From Trifolium pratense (Eukaryota > Streptophyta > Magnoliopsida > Fabales > Fabaceae): DNA of 64,000 nucleotides. The stretch lies in the NCBI RefSeq assembly GCF_020283565.1, contig NC_060060.1, positions 7,750,001-7,814,000 of the forward strand, given 5' to 3'. Each line of letters begins with the position of its first letter. Positions within the stretch are counted from its first letter, which is position 1. Shown here one piece after another: positions 1-12,186 of this stretch. The notes under the pieces were generated by a model. The model made no database searches, was not told the DNA's origin, and was given only the letters and a program-made list of their open reading frames with translations. Position numbers and translations under genes: made by a program.

Positions 1-80
1 AAACCGCATGCATTTTTAACTCGCGATTAGGATGACTTTTATGGTCAAAACCGAACCAAACCGCACTACGAACACCCCTA
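1..80. mobile_element. End of a hAT-like repeat cut by the window edge
   Basis: The sequence runs through 'accgaaccaaaccgc' and stops at 'gaacacccct', the look of the right end of common plant non-autonomous repeats whose left end reads aggggtgttcg. Only one end is visible, so superfamily and length are inferred. Confidence 0.4.
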
Positions 81-930
81 CTTTCAATACTGGTAATTTA
101 TTCCTTATGCATCGTTTGTTTCAGTTTTTTTTTCAAAAAAAAAAAACATTTTTTTTTTAATTTTATTTGTGTTTGCTTCAAAAAAAATTAAAAATTATTT
201 TAGTAAAAAATCATTTTTTCTTCAAAATAAAAAGCTACTTTCAATAGGTTTTTTGAAAATCTATTTTTTTGAAAATTATTTTCTAAAAAAATAGATTTTT
301 GTAATTGTAAACAAAATAAAAATAACTTTATATTTTCTTCAAAATCTTTAAAAAAAATCTCTAATTTTTTTAAAAATAAAAATATTTTTTTTAAAGCTTA
401 AACAAACAAATCCTGAATTAGATTATTTAAAATAAATGATTTTTTTTACGTAATTTAAAATGAATGATGGCACTTTCAATGCTGGTAATTTTCTTTTTTT
501 TGAACCAATGCTGGTAATTTTTTGTAAAACTTGGTAACTACTTAAAATAAAATTAGGTAACTATATTTATTGACGCTAAATATGGTTGGTTTGGTGGTTC
601 AAGACTTCAAGTAAACGAGTCATGAGTTAAGTCAAGAAGTGTAAGAAGGGGTTAGATGTTTTATCTCTACTAACAAAAACTTATATTAATTATGGACATT
701 ACATATGTTAAACAAAAAAGTAGATTTTATTTTGCAAGATTTTTCGACGGGTTGGAAGAGGTTTGGACTTAAAATGCTTATTCTTTGCCGTTAAAAGAGG
801 AGTTCCCACCCAATATTTAATCATGTATCATCCAAATCTAATTAAGGAACAAGACTCCATTATTTGTGTTTGGCTGCTTTCACTTTTTTTTTTTTTTGGT
901 AACGATGGCTACTTTCACCTTATCATCATC
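81..930. other. Intergenic, no gene seen
   Basis: AT-rich with many A and T homopolymers and no credible coding frame. The part from about 715 to 930 resembles 12545-12760 (shared phrases 'gttggaagagg', 'agaggagttccca', 'tggctgctttc'), so the two are diverged paralogous stretches. Confidence 0.5.
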
Positions 931-1228
931 TAGAGATGGCAATGGCTAGAGTACTACAATACTCATCCTCGTACTCGCAATTTGAAAAAATACATGTACC
1001 CATTCTCATATTCGCGTGGGTAACAACCTTTGTACTCATACCCTATGGGTACCATACCCGTACACGTTACCCGCAATTTTACTAAAAATAAATCGATCAA
1101 TTATAAAATATTATATCGTTTTAATATAATTAATTTTTTTTAAAAGATTTTAATGTTGACTCATCAAAATTATAAACAAAATTATTACTAACTCATGTTA
1201 AAGTTAATTTCTTTGTTGATATATTCAC

Positions 1229-1915
1229 ATGATGTTTGTATTATGTTATAATATTGTGGATGATGCGGAGCATCTTATTTGGCATCCTCAGGTTCCTTTG
1301 AAGGTTTCCGTTTTTGCGTGGCGAATATTGCGTGACAGGTTACCTACAAAGTCAAACCTTGTCACCCGAGGCATATTATCTTCTGCAGCTCATCATTGTG
1401 TTTCTGGTTGTGGGGCGGCTGAGTCGACCCACCATTTATTCATCTTTTGTAGTACTTTTGGTTCTATTTGGGATTTAGTTCGCGCTTGGATTGACATTTC
1501 ATCGATGGGTTTTACTTCTATCAGGGATCATTTTGTTAAGTTTACTTTATCAGCTGGTGGATCTAGAGCACGTCGGTCTTTTTTGCAACTCATCTGGCTT
1601 GCTAGTGTATGGGTTGTGTGGACGGAAAGAAATCATAGATTGTTCAGAGGTTCAGTTACCACTCCTCACCAGATGTTGGACAAGATCAAACTCTTTTCTT
1701 ATAGGTGGTTGAAGACGACGAGTGTTACTTTAGTCTTAAACTACCATAGTTGGTGGTCTAGTCATTTGCTTTGTTTGGGCCTTATTTGATTGCTTGTATT
1801 TCTTTCTGTGACTTTTTGTAAACTTTGGTAATCTATCTTAGCACACCTTGTGCTGAGAAGATTGTTTTTGTTAATATATATATCTCATTTTGGCTTGTTC
1901 AAAAAAAAAAAAAAT
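1229..1915 (+). pseudogene. 3' end of an L1-like LINE (zf-RVT domain)
   Basis: An open frame 1229-1789 encodes the C-terminal end of a plant LINE reverse transcriptase. It contains 'VPLKVSVFAWRILRDRLPTK', then a Cys/His-rich part (HHCVSGCG, HHLFIFC), then 'WTERNHRLFRG', the typical order of the zf-RVT domain and its tail. The frame is followed by a short 3' UTR and an A-run near 1902-1914, as expected for a 5'-truncated LINE copy. The RT core is absent, so it cannot move itself. Fragments of related elements lie at 12834, 17690 and 33710. Confidence 0.8.
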
Positions 1916-1996
1916 ATAAATAAACTTTTTTATTAAAAATGTATAATAGTTTAATAGGATTGTATTTTTTAAAATTAATATACATACGTAATTTAT

Positions 1997-2002
<6 letters not shown>

Positions 2003-2065
<63 letters not shown>
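2003..2065. repeat. (AT)n microsatellite
   Basis: About 63 bp of almost pure AT dinucleotide between the LINE tail and the right arm of the hAT element. Confidence 0.95.
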
Positions 2066-2067
<2 letters not shown>

Positions 2068-2244
2068 GCGGGTATGAGGCGGGGTGGGTACCAAGGTACC
2101 CATACCCGCACCCATACCCGTTTGTTTTTACGGGTAATTATCCATACCCATGCCCGTATCCAAAATGCGGGGTTTTATCCTACCCGTTATGAGTATTTTT
2201 TGCAGGTGCCCGTTGGGTATGAGTCAAAGATCCCTATCATCATC

Positions 2245-3314
2245 ATCATTCTTTTTTAAAAGTTAATATTTAGTTTAAAGTCTGACTAATTTCAGAAATT
2301 TAATTGCACTTTTAATATTTGTGAGAGTCACATTTAAAATTAAAATTTTGAACAGTAAGTCTATAGAATTTAAAATTTCACATCAAGAGGGAATAAAACC
2401 GAATTTAACATTGAAATGAATCAAAATGTGACACATTATTTTAAAGTCTCACAAGTTAACACCACTAAATCAGACTAATTGGATTATTATCATCATTATT
2501 ATTATTTTTTTTTTGAGTGGCATATTCCATTCACATTATTGTAATTTAGACTTTGTTTCAATCGATGGAATATGGTAAGAATGGGGTGAAATATAATTCA
2601 ACTCATTTGATCTCATTTCATCATCACCTCCCTTATTTTGTTCATAAGAAGAAAAAAAAATCAGTATTTGATGATCTCAAATTGCTAGGTAAAAAAAATA
2701 TCTAATTTAATATTATTGTTCCAAAAATACACTATGTATCATTGGATTAATAAAATATTAGTTTAAACTTTAAAGTTTATTATCGATGATCATAAGTCAC
2801 TCGGTTTACATATTAGTTCATAGTCTATTATTGATGATTTTAAGTCAATCGGTAAACGTAAAATATTATTTTAAGATATACAATTTAATTTTATAATAAA
2901 CTTTGGATTTCGTTTGACATAAAATAATGGGTAACCTATTGAATTTTAGTGTTGGGTAGATTTAACAATTGAACTAGCATATAAATATAAAACTATCACT
3001 AAAAAAAATGTTTAATTGTAATATTTAATTTTTAGTAAGATGTTTTTTTTTTTAAATAATTTTTTTCAAGTAAGTTAATAAATGTAATAAGTTATAAGCT
3101 AGCTGAATTAACTTATTAAAATAAACTTAGCACATATAAATTAATAAACTATAAGCTCATAAAATAAATGTTACCAAATAGTTTTTTTTTTCAATATTAG
3201 CTTATATAAGTTAGTCAGAAGTTCAAAATTTGGTATTGCTAAATAGAGTCTTTTATGTGTTTTACAACTTATACTTTTGAATGAAATATAATTTTCGTAT
3301 TTCTTTTAGTCAAC
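2245..3314. other. Intergenic, no gene seen
   Basis: AT-rich sequence without a credible frame, tRNA or clear transposon ends. It ends at the target duplication 'aac' (3312-3314) of the CACTA element. Confidence 0.5.
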
Positions 3315-3404
3315 CACTACAAGAAAACATGCATTTACTGAGGGCCTTTGGCCCTCAGTAATGCACAAATTTCGTCTAAAATGCATGCATTACTGACGGC
3401 CTAA

Positions 3405-3585
3405 GGCCCTCAGTAATTAGCTCGCCAGTAATGGTTACTGACGGCCCAGGACCGTCAATAACGTTACTGACGGCCTGGAGCCGTCAATAATGCTAACCTG
3501 TCAATTCAAAACGCCTGTCATTTGTGACGGCCCAGGACCGTCAGTATCACATACATTTGTGACGGCCTGGAGCCGTCAGTAATGT
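3405..3585. repeat. Left subterminal repeats of the CACTA element
   Basis: Several copies in both orientations of a 16 bp word such as 'acggcccaggaccgtc' or 'acggcctggagccgtc', themselves near-palindromic. In this superfamily such arrays bind the TNPA-like protein. Confidence 0.85.
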
Positions 3586-3997
3586 TTATTGATTAAAAAA
3601 AAAATTAATAATTTAATTATTTAAAAATCAGTGATTTTTAAATAATTAAATTATTAATTTTTTTAAAAAAAAAATATACTGCATAATAAATAATTAAAAA
3701 ATATTAATTATTTAAAAATCAGTATTTGATTTTTAAATAATTTAATTATTTAAAAATCAGTATTTGATTTTTAAATAATTAAATTATTAATTTTTAAAAA
3801 AAAAATTAATATTAATTTTTTAAAATAAAAAATATACTGCATAATAAATAATTAAAAAATATTAAAATTAAAATTTAATAAAAAGCATAATAAAAATACT
3901 TAACATAAGCATAATTAAATATAATGATAATATTGTCATTACAAAAAGAAAACAATTAAACAAATAATAATCAACAACAGATTATTAAAATTACACA

Positions 3998-6900
3998 TCA
4001 ACGTTGGTCAGGCGGCTGATATAGTGATCGCTTCCCCTTGCCAGTGTCTGTTGGCTGACGCGACCTTCCTCGGCCTCGGCCTCGGCCTCTACCTTCCTCG
4101 TGTATTATGACTCCGGGGAGTGACGTTCGCGAAGGAGGTCGTGCCACAGGCCTATGAACGAAGTTAATTGGGGCTTGATTTGGGAAGAAGTTGCCTTGGG
4201 GTTGATTTGGGTTTTCATGTGGGATTATGAAGTCTTGTTGTGGATTTAATGATCTCTGGTATTCGGTGAAAGCAGTTTGTTGATTATTTCTACCGCTTCC
4301 GCCACTACTGCTTCCACTTGTTTGCCCAGTAGGATCAAAAAATTGTAAATGAACTGGTTCATTAAGCATCTGACTCATATCCTCTATGCTCATACTCAGT
4401 ACTGGATCACCCTCTCGGTACTCCGGCAGCTGATTCAAATTAACCATGCTACTCAAATCCGGTCGATATTCTTGTTCACCGGCATTTTGATTTTGTCGTG
4501 CCGAAGCCTGAGATGATGATCCAACCCCCCCCCCCCCCCCCCCCCCCGCCGGCGCCGGCGCCCTCTGCTGTGCAAAGAATTCCTGCAATATATGTTGGAC
4601 CCGTACGTCCACCCGGTCATCAAATGATGCTTCGAACTCATCGCGGAATTCTTCTCTATACGTGGCCCTCATTCGCGCTTCATACTCATCATCGGTTTCC
4701 TCTCTTTGAGTTGGACGAGAGCGTCCTGTACTCGATGAAGATGAAGATGTGTAAGTGACATCTCTCAAACCAGTTGGGTCACTTGCATATAGAGAAGATG
4801 TACACCCAGCAGCGAATTTGCGACCTCGAGTCGCACCACCAGCATTCTTAACAAAAGCCAACGACATCTTGTTTCGACGAACATCCTCATTATCTCGCCT
4901 ATGAGGTGGTAGTCGTAGTTGGCTTGCATTATATTCTTCAACCCAAATTTGCGTCAACCTCTACAATAAATTAAAAAAAAATTATAATTAATTAATTATA
5001 ATGTTTAGATATAATTATATAATGTTTAAAAAATAATGTTATACGAAATAAATAATAAATAATATATATAATTAAATACTTACCGACACTTCTTGCGCCC
5101 TTGCCCCCGTCCACTCACCGGAATCTGCATACCGGTGCATCATGTCATTCATCTCCATAAAGGTGGGTGGACGACCAAATTGTTGGATGAACTCAAGACG
5201 AAGCGTTCCGGCAGATTTAGACCCTCCAGAGTGTACGCACGCACGATTGGCTTCATCAGTATTTCTGTTGGCTTTGTTCTTTATACACTTTGCAATATAC
5301 TCTTCCTCTTCCCATCTGCGGCAGAGCATAGGGTATGAATTGCCAGCGAGCCAAAGTGGTGGTTTTGAAGGATCCTTTTTAATCTTTTTCCGCGCTTCAA
5401 AAAGTAAGGTCGACAGACGCTTGGTGGCTTTTTTGTTGAATATACGCTCAATAGCCGCTGTGTGGTGATTCAGCCAAGTTACTTGCGACTACGAAAAATA
5501 AAGAAAAATTGTTAATAAATTAGTAAATATATGTTTAGTAACAAAATTGATTGGATAAAAAAGTAATTATAAATAAAAACGTACCCTGAAGCCATTCCAA
5601 AATTGTTGATATCCACGCTCATCTGCCCTGACCTCCGTCCAGTTGAGATATGGAGCCTGGAATTTGGATTTCCAATACGGCAGATCCCAAAAGATACTTC
5701 TTTTTGTCCAGTTGTGTGTTTGTCCATAACCACGCGGTTTAGATGCAACACCACCTACAACCTCAACCTTTGGAATATCTTTCACTTTGTTCCAGACTTG
5801 TCGGGATGTCAAATAATCTGGTGGATCACGAGTCTCGGTGTCACCATGAACAAAAGCATTTTTATTTCTTCTAAACGGATGATCAGTAGGCAAGAACCGA
5901 CGATGACAGTCAAACCAAGTAGCCTTCCCACCGTTTTCTAACCAAAACGCTTTGGTGTCCATCATGCAAATAGGACATCCTAGTTTACCATGTGTCCCCC
6001 ATCCAGACAACATCCCATATGCAGGAAAATCATTAATGGTCCACATCAAAGCTCCTCTCATATTGAAATTTCGTTTTTGGTTGATATCATACGTCGCAAC
6101 ACCGTTCCACAATCTCTTCAAATCATCAATCAAAGGTTGTAAATAGATATCAATACCAACAGTTGGACTAGATGGGCCTGGTATTACAGCGGCTAAAAAC
6201 ATGTAAGGTTTTGACATGCACATATCAGGAGGAAGATTGTACGGGGTAACCAGAACAGGCCAACATGAATATGGAGTGGCTGATACTTGAGTATATGGTG
6301 TAAATCCATCTGAGCATAACCCAAGTCGGACATTCCGTGGCTCCGAAGCAAATTCATGATAAACTTGATCAAAATGCTTCCAAGCCATTCCATCAGAAGG
6401 ATGTCGCAACTCACCTGACATTTTTCTCCTTTCATAGTTTTCACGATGCCATGTCATTTTACTGGCTGTTTGCATCGATGCATACAACCTTTGCAACCTT
6501 GGTATTATGGGTAAATAGAACATCGCCTTTCTTGGGATTGGCTTCCTTCTGACTGACCGTGAATTTCTTGTTACACGATATCTTGGTTCTTGACAAAATT
6601 TACATTCAAGTAATGCACCGTCATCTACACCAAATTCGTTGCTATAGTACAACATACACCCGTTAACACAACAGTCAATTCTCTTCGCTCCGAGTCCTAA
6701 CTTTGCAACCAATTGTCTTGCTTCGTAATAATTTTTTGGCAAATCAAGAGGACGGTCTATTGTTATATCCAACATCAGTTTTGTTATCAAGTCCATGGTG
6801 TATTCTGAAACAAGACATTCAGACTTGATACCCAAAAGTCTAATACACACCGTTAACTTTGAGTCTCGAGAGCCTTCACACAACGGTGTATTTGTCTCTT

Positions 6901-7417
6901 TCAAAAGATCAAAAAATCGCTGGGCTTCCTCATTTGGTCTCTCGACGTTAACATCAGCGTCATATTCATCATCAGCAGGGTCGTCGACATCATTTGGCAC
7001 ATAAATCGGCGTATTAAACCCAAGGGCATTAGTTATCATATTGTCCATCTCATTAAACGGATCATAATGCTGATGATAATATTGGGGAACAACAACGGGC
7101 TGAAAAACACTGCTTGAAGCACGATTTTGATTCACGGGAACAGTCGTGGAACATCCTTCGCCATGACTTGACCAAACCCAATAATTAGGTTGGAATCCCT
7201 TTTTATATAAATGAGACCTAATTTCATCTTCGCTCTGTATTCTTGTACATCGACAAAGTACACACGGACATCTAATTCCCCCTTCACGTATCACAATGTC
7301 ATTATATTTTACTGTATTGATAAACATTTCGACCCCTATTTTAAATTCCTCTTTAACCCGGCCCCTCTTTCCAGGATTATGTCTATCGTACATCCAATTA
7401 CGATTGCTAAAATCCAT
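3998..7417 (-). CDS. CACTA transposase-like gene, TNP2 part joined to Transposase_24 part
   Basis: Three exons fit the splice signals and phases: 7417-5585, 5488-5084 and 4960-3998, about 1066 residues. Exon 1 starts MDFSNRNWMYDR and carries a transposase-associated domain with Cys pairs ('CPCVLCRC'), then TNP2-like sequence (CKFCQEPRY; 'KLGCPICMMDTKAFWL'; 'FWDLPYWKS'). Right after that motif, where TNP2 proteins continue with an RHN-x-DVMH stretch, the frame moves to unrelated sequence. Exon 2 gives the Transposase_24/PttA signature ('HSGGSKSAGTLRLEFIQQFG', 'ERAQEV'-like end). Exon 3 is hydrophilic, with acidic/Arg segments, a poly-Gly run from a 23-base C tract and an Arg/Gly-rich end. It is probably a deletion-derived fusion of the usual two CACTA genes. 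Only sequence-level splicing support exists. Confidence 0.75.
4525..4547. repeat. Poly-C tract in coding sequence
   Basis: 23 consecutive C, read as poly-Gly on the minus strand in exon 3 of the CACTA gene. Its length is prone to assembly error, which would shift the frame. Confidence 0.9.
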
Positions 7418-7749
7418 ATCTGTGTAGTTTAATTAATATATAATTAGATCGATATATGTATTAAATTTATTACTTTATTTTTCAAAAGTATTTTGGACAT
7501 ATATATATGTCTACTCAACAATAACATATAAACTTTTAACATTTTATTTTTAAAGTTTATGGTTTATTAAATCTAAAAAATACTAAGTTTTTTAGTTGAC
7601 AAAACTACCGACTTTTTAACATATATATTATAATTTTTTAAAATATAATTGTTTTTCTTTTTTTAAATACATAGTAATAATAAAATGCTAGTAACTATTT
7701 CTAAGTGTACGGTAAAAATAAAACTATCACTAAATATTATAAATTAAAA

Positions 7750-8580
7750 TTACATATATTACTTACTTGGGTGCCGGGTAGAGTCTTACTTGGCGCGCGC
7801 TCCTAACCACAAACTCCGCTCCTAACCCACGACCTCCGATGACCACGAGAATTTGCTAATAAAAATTGTAAATAACAAATTATTAGAACATATACATTTA
7901 AATAACAAAGTAAAAATTTTAACTTTAAAAGTAAAACACAAACACTTACCACTGTTTAGATGGAGATATGAAAATTACATCACTTTTTTAAAAATACACA
8001 AACTGTTAAAAAATTTCTTTTATAAATTTTTTTTAAAAAAATTTCGTTTTTTTAAAAAATAATATAAATATACTGTTTTTTTGAAAAAAAAAATACTTAT
8101 TTAAAAAAAATAATTCTGTTTTCGAAATAAACAAAAATATTAGAACACATACATTTAAATAACAAAGTAAAAATTTTAACTTTAAAAGTAAAACACAAAC
8201 ACTTACCACTTTTTAGATGGAAATATGAAAATTACATCACTTTTTTTAAAATACACAAACTGTTAAAAAATTTCTTTTATAAATTTTTTTTAAAAAAATT
8301 TCGTTTTTTTAAAAAATAATATAAATATACTGTTTATAAATATAAATATTACTAAGTATATGATAAAAAAAAACTATCACTATATAGATTAAAATTACGT
8401 TACTTACTTGGGTGCCGAGTAGATTCTTACTTGGCGCGCACCTAGCCCACGAACTCCGCTCCTCACGAGAATAAGACTTGCTATTAATAATGGTAAACAA
8501 CAAATATTAGAACATATACATTTAAATAACAAAACAAAAATTTTAAATTCGTAAAAGTAAAACACAAACACTTACCACTT
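7750..8580. repeat. Diverged internal tandem repeat of the CACTA 5' region
   Basis: Blocks repeat: 'acttacttgggtgccg' near 7761 and 8403, and 'catttaaataacaaa' near 7894, 8150 and 8519, each followed by 'cacaaacacttaccact'. This is the promoter or leader side of the minus-strand transposase gene. Each unit ends in a plausible minus-strand splice donor (gtaag). Confidence 0.7.
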
Positions 8581-8784
8581 AAGAGAGAAAATTAGAGAAA
8601 TTGGAGATTAAGTTGAAAGTATTTCGTCAAAAAAAAAAAGTTGAAAGTATGAAATTAGAGAAAATTTAAGAGAGAAGTTGGAGAAAATTTAGAGAGAGAA
8701 TGGAAATGAAAAAATGAAGTGAAGGAGTAGTAATATATATAGGAGTAGTTTTATTGACCGTTAAAGTTTAAAATTCAAAATTGC

Positions 8785-9075
8785 CCAATTACAGACGGCC
8801 CAGGACCGTCATAATCACACAACGGTTATGTACATACTGACGGCCTGGGACCGTCATAATTAACATGCTTTACTGACGGCCCAGGACCGTCAGATATGGT
8901 TAACGGCTAGCAACATACTGACGGCCTGGGACCGTCTGCAATACCAATTGCTTTACTGACGGCCCAGGACCGTCAGTAATTCTTAATAGTTCATTTTTAA
9001 TTAAATTCCGTTCTCCAAGACTACATTATGACGGCCTGGGACCTTCAATATTGCACAAATGCATTACTGAGGGCT
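8785..9075. repeat. Right subterminal repeats of the CACTA element
   Basis: At least seven 'acggcc..ggaccgtc' words in alternating orientation, spaced by roughly 30-50 bp, mirroring the left end. Confidence 0.85.
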
Positions 9076-9126
9076 TTTAGTCCTCAATAAGTTTGGTCAG
9101 TAAAAACATGTTTTCTTGTAGTGAAC

Positions 9127-9619
9127 GTAGCCTGCTCTAGTCCCCTACACATATATTACAATGTCCTGCTAGTGCTAAGCTCACGAGACTATAATTTTCG
9201 TATTTAATTTATATATTATAATTTTCTATTGGCCCACCGAAATTAATTTTTCTAGTTCGACCCTTGCATGTATGTCTTTGTTAGTCACCAACTCATCGTA
9301 ATGTTAATTTAATAACATAATGGATCAATTAAAAATATTTTAAACATATATAAAAGATCAACTTAAAATATTTTTTTAAAGGCAAAAATATATTAATGAA
9401 TGGGTAAAAAATACAAATAATTCTAGAGATGTGTTATATAAACACAAAAAAATTGGACAAAAATACAACATATCTTTTCTCCACTCACAACATGGATATC
9501 GAGACGTGCAATAAATATTAAAAAAAAAAGTGTAGTTTTGTTAAAAATTTATGTTTAAATAACATTTTTCATAATTCTATATGCACATTTGAAGATTAAG
9601 TAAAACGGGTACGAATAAT
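9127..9619. other. Intergenic, no gene seen
   Basis: AT-rich; no frame, RNA gene or repeat ends recognised. Confidence 0.5.
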
Positions 9620-9794
9620 GCTAGCAACACACTCTTTAATAAACACACTCCAACACACTCTCTTTTATTAGTTGAAATTTACATGGGTCCCATAAAAAAA
9701 TGTGGACCCATATAACTTTTATGATACCCATATAAATTTTAACCAATAAAAGAGAGTGTGTTAGAATGTGTTTGTTAAAGAGTGTGTTGCTAGC
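9620..9794. mobile_element. Palindromic MITE, 175 bp
   Basis: The left arm 'gctagcaacacactcttta' is mirrored by the right arm ending 'agagtgtgttgctagc'; the inverted arms cover most of the element. It has no coding capacity. No clear target duplication was found, so the superfamily is left open. Confidence 0.75.
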
Positions 9795-9947
9795 ACTCCT
9801 CAAGCGGGTACTTGACTCAACCAGTAAACTTTATGATAATCTAACATTGTTTTTGACACATCATAATCTAACTTTTAACTCCAAAAGACACATGATAATC
9901 TAACTAAGGATGAAATATTGGAATGAAATGAAGTGGTAACTAACTAA

Positions 9948-10198
9948 GTTCTATTGTTTGGATTTGGAAAAAATGAATGGAGTGGAATGGAACACAATGG
10001 AACTCATTCCATCCCATACCATCCAATCTTCTAATTTTCTTTCCCCTCCAAATTGGGGTGTATGCAATGGAATGAATATTTATAAAATATATTCAAACAA
10101 TGGAATGATATCTTTACTTTATTCCGCTCTGTTCCACTCCATTCCATTATGTTCCATTCCGCTCCATTCTATTTTGTACTACCAATCCAAACATAGCT
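9948..10198. mobile_element. PIF/Harbinger-like (Tourist-type) MITE
   Basis: The ends 'gttctattgtttggat' and 'atccaaacatagct' are imperfect inverted repeats, followed inward by 'ggagtggaatggaac' and its complement. The flanks are TAA at 9945-9947 and 10199-10201, the usual PIF/Harbinger target duplication. Confidence 0.75.
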
Positions 10199-10399
10199 TA
10201 ACTTTTAACTCAAAAAAAAAAAAAAACAGAAAACTACCTAACTACTAGTTCCTCCTTTTCTTTTCCCGACTGCCACTTCCAAACATGCAAAGTATTCATA
10301 AAATTTATACACACATAAAGTAATAAATATACAATTTAATCTGATATTTTTGAATATATTTACTTTGTTTATTATCACAAGATTCATAATTAATAAATG

Positions 10400-10468
<69 letters not shown>
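10400..10468. repeat. (TA)n tract left of the TIR element
   Basis: Pure TA dinucleotides, directly abutting the 'ggggctgctaa' end of the next element. Confidence 0.95.
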
Positions 10469-10469
<1 letters not shown>

Positions 10470-10471
<2 letters not shown>

Positions 10472-12184
10472 GGCTGCTAATTTAGACCCAGTTGGGTCTA
10501 AATTAGCAAGGTGCACCTTTTGAGTTGGACAAAAATACCCTTTCTTTTTTTAAAAAAAAAAAAAAAAACATATTGGCGCTGATCCAGTGTCGCGCGCCTA
10601 CCGCAGGACCACCGTTACAGACCGTTGATTTCCATCAGACGGCCAAGAGATGATCTCATCATGGCTGTCGGATCAATCAGACAGTCTAGATCATCCATCT
10701 CCATGATAAGCCAGCGCGTGCACCACACTAGATCTGCGCCTGGAGAGAGAAAATTTCATTTTAAAAAAGCAGGACACGTGTCAACTGCTGGGTGGTTGGC
10801 GTGTTTTTTTTTTCATTTAATACTTTAAACTCAATTATTTCGTTGTAAATTAATTTTTTATTTTTTTATTTTTATACCAAAATTCATAATTTTTTTTTGT
10901 CTACAAATAGAGACTTGGTTCGTTTGATTTGGACACAAAAAAAAAAACTCAATTTTTCACTACCTTTAATTATTTTTATATAATACTGTGAAACCATTTA
11001 GCTGGTAGAATGGTTTCACAGTATAACTCTCTGAAACCATTTTACTGGTAGAATGGTTTCAGTGAGTAATTTCTTAATTGTTTGCTTCTGAAACCATTCT
11101 GAAACCATTTAGCTGGTACAATGGTTTCAGAGCGTTGTACTTTGAAACCATTTCACTGATAGAATGGTTTCAGGGGAGTTGATTTTTAATTGTTTGCTTC
11201 TGAAACCATTTTACTGCTAGAATGGTTTCACAGTATAACTCTCTGAAACCATTCTTCCAGCTATTTGGTTTCAGAAGCAAACAATAGTTTTTAATTACCG
11301 TTTTATCTCATTTAATTAACGAAAAATAGTTTCAGGTCTCAAAAAATTTCATAAAATATACCAAAAGTTCCAGAATATTATCTAATATTTTATTAGAAAC
11401 AAATAAAAAAACAATTGGTTTCAGAGTACAAATCTATGAAATTATTATTATTATTTGTTAAATGGTTTTAAATAATCAGCGGAATTTGTGAAAATAATTT
11501 CATGACTTGAACTAGGGAGAGTGAGGTACACAAGAGGGTTCTAAATAATTCATAGTACTTTACATAAAATTTTGGAAATTTTTTATGAAATTATAATATT
11601 TTTAATTACCTTTTTACTCATTTAATTAACTAAAAATAGTTTCGGGTCTCCAAAAATTTCATACAATATACCAAAATTTCCAGAATATTATCTACTATTT
11701 TATTATGAAAAAATAAAAAAAAAATAGAGCCTCCCTGAGGTCGCACGCGCCCCCACGCGCCGCCGGTGAGAGTGGGCGTGGGCGACGCGCACTGTTCATC
11801 GTCCCTCCCACCCGTTTTATGCAGAAACGGGTCGTGCGACCCGGTTTTTGACCCGGTTCGATCTCCCTCAATACTCAACGAAACTCGACGTTCCTTATAT
11901 GGATTTTGATCGTTTTTCAATTTTACAAAGGTTTCCGGTATTAGTTTTTGAAATCGGCGTTCGATTCGCACGTAAAATGAGGTCGAAATTTGGAAGAAAT
12001 TTAAAAAATGTAATAGTTGTTCTATTGTTTCAAAAAAAAAAAAAAAAGGGTATTTTTATGATGCAAATTACATACATGCCCCAGTTGCTCTATTGTTTCA
12101 AAAAAAAAAAAATGGGTATTTTTGTCCAACTCAAAAGGTGCACCTTGCTAACTTAGACCTAACTAGGGTCTAAGTTAGAAAACC

Positions 12185-12186
<2 letters not shown>
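10470..12186. mobile_element. 1.7 kb non-autonomous TIR element inside a TA microsatellite (MULE-like)
   Basis: Long inverted ends of about 75 bp: left 'ggggctgctaatttagac' and inward 'gcaaggtgcaccttttgag'; right 'ctcaaaaggtgcaccttgc' ending in 'gttagaaaacccc'. (TA)n tracts abut both ends, so the element inserted in a TA array. The interior (10985-11280) holds repeated 'tgaaaccatt' units in both orientations and a GC-rich segment near 11735-11800. No transposase is visible. Mutator-like elements that prefer TA repeats are known in plants; assignment to them is inference. Confidence 0.7.
10985..11280. repeat. Internal repeats of 'gaaaccatt..aatggtttca' type
   Basis: Six or more small inverted units of about 30-35 bp, each with 'tgaaaccatt' facing 'aatggtttca' across 'tagctggtag' or a variant. 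Each unit can form a hairpin. Confidence 0.8.

Larger units (their letters stand above)
931..2236. mobile_element. Non-autonomous hAT-like element with nested LINE tail
   Basis: Starts with 'tagagatggcaa' and ends with 'caaagatcccta', imperfect inverted ends of the hAT kind. An 8 bp direct repeat 'tcatcatc' lies at 923-930 and 2237-2244, as expected of hAT target duplication, although the motif is low in complexity. The arms are full of 'tacccgta/cgggta' words (960-1078 and 2068-2220), a known style of plant hAT MITE. No transposase is present. The middle is occupied by a LINE 3' end and an (AT)n tract. Confidence 0.7.
3315..9123. mobile_element. CACTA (En/Spm) transposon, 5.8 kb
   Basis: Perfect 17 bp terminal inverted repeats: left 'cactacaagaaaacatg' at 3315, right 'catgttttcttgtagtg' ending at 9123. 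The 3 bp target duplication 'aac' is at 3312-3314 and 9124-9126. Subterminal arrays of 'acggcccaggaccgtc' and 'acggcctgggaccgtc' words occur at both ends, the usual transposase-binding arrangement. One spliced minus-strand gene with TNP2-type and Transposase_24-type parts fills the centre. Boundaries are firm. The element may be non-autonomous because the TNP2 core looks incomplete. Confidence 0.95.

Noticed and set aside
1939..2259. Frame with Ile-Tyr repeats
   Set aside because: It is just the translation of the (AT)n tract and the 'tacccgta' arms of the hAT element.
7853..8062. Lys/Phe-rich small frame
   Set aside because: AT-rich tandem repeat of the CACTA leader; low-complexity translation only.
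9958..10248. 96-codon plus-strand frame
   Set aside because: Covers the PIF-like MITE; the 'IPLHS' repeats come from its 'ggaatgg' arms.
11630..11971. 113-codon minus-strand frame
   Set aside because: It runs through the GC-rich part and right half of the 1.7 kb TIR element, with no domain.
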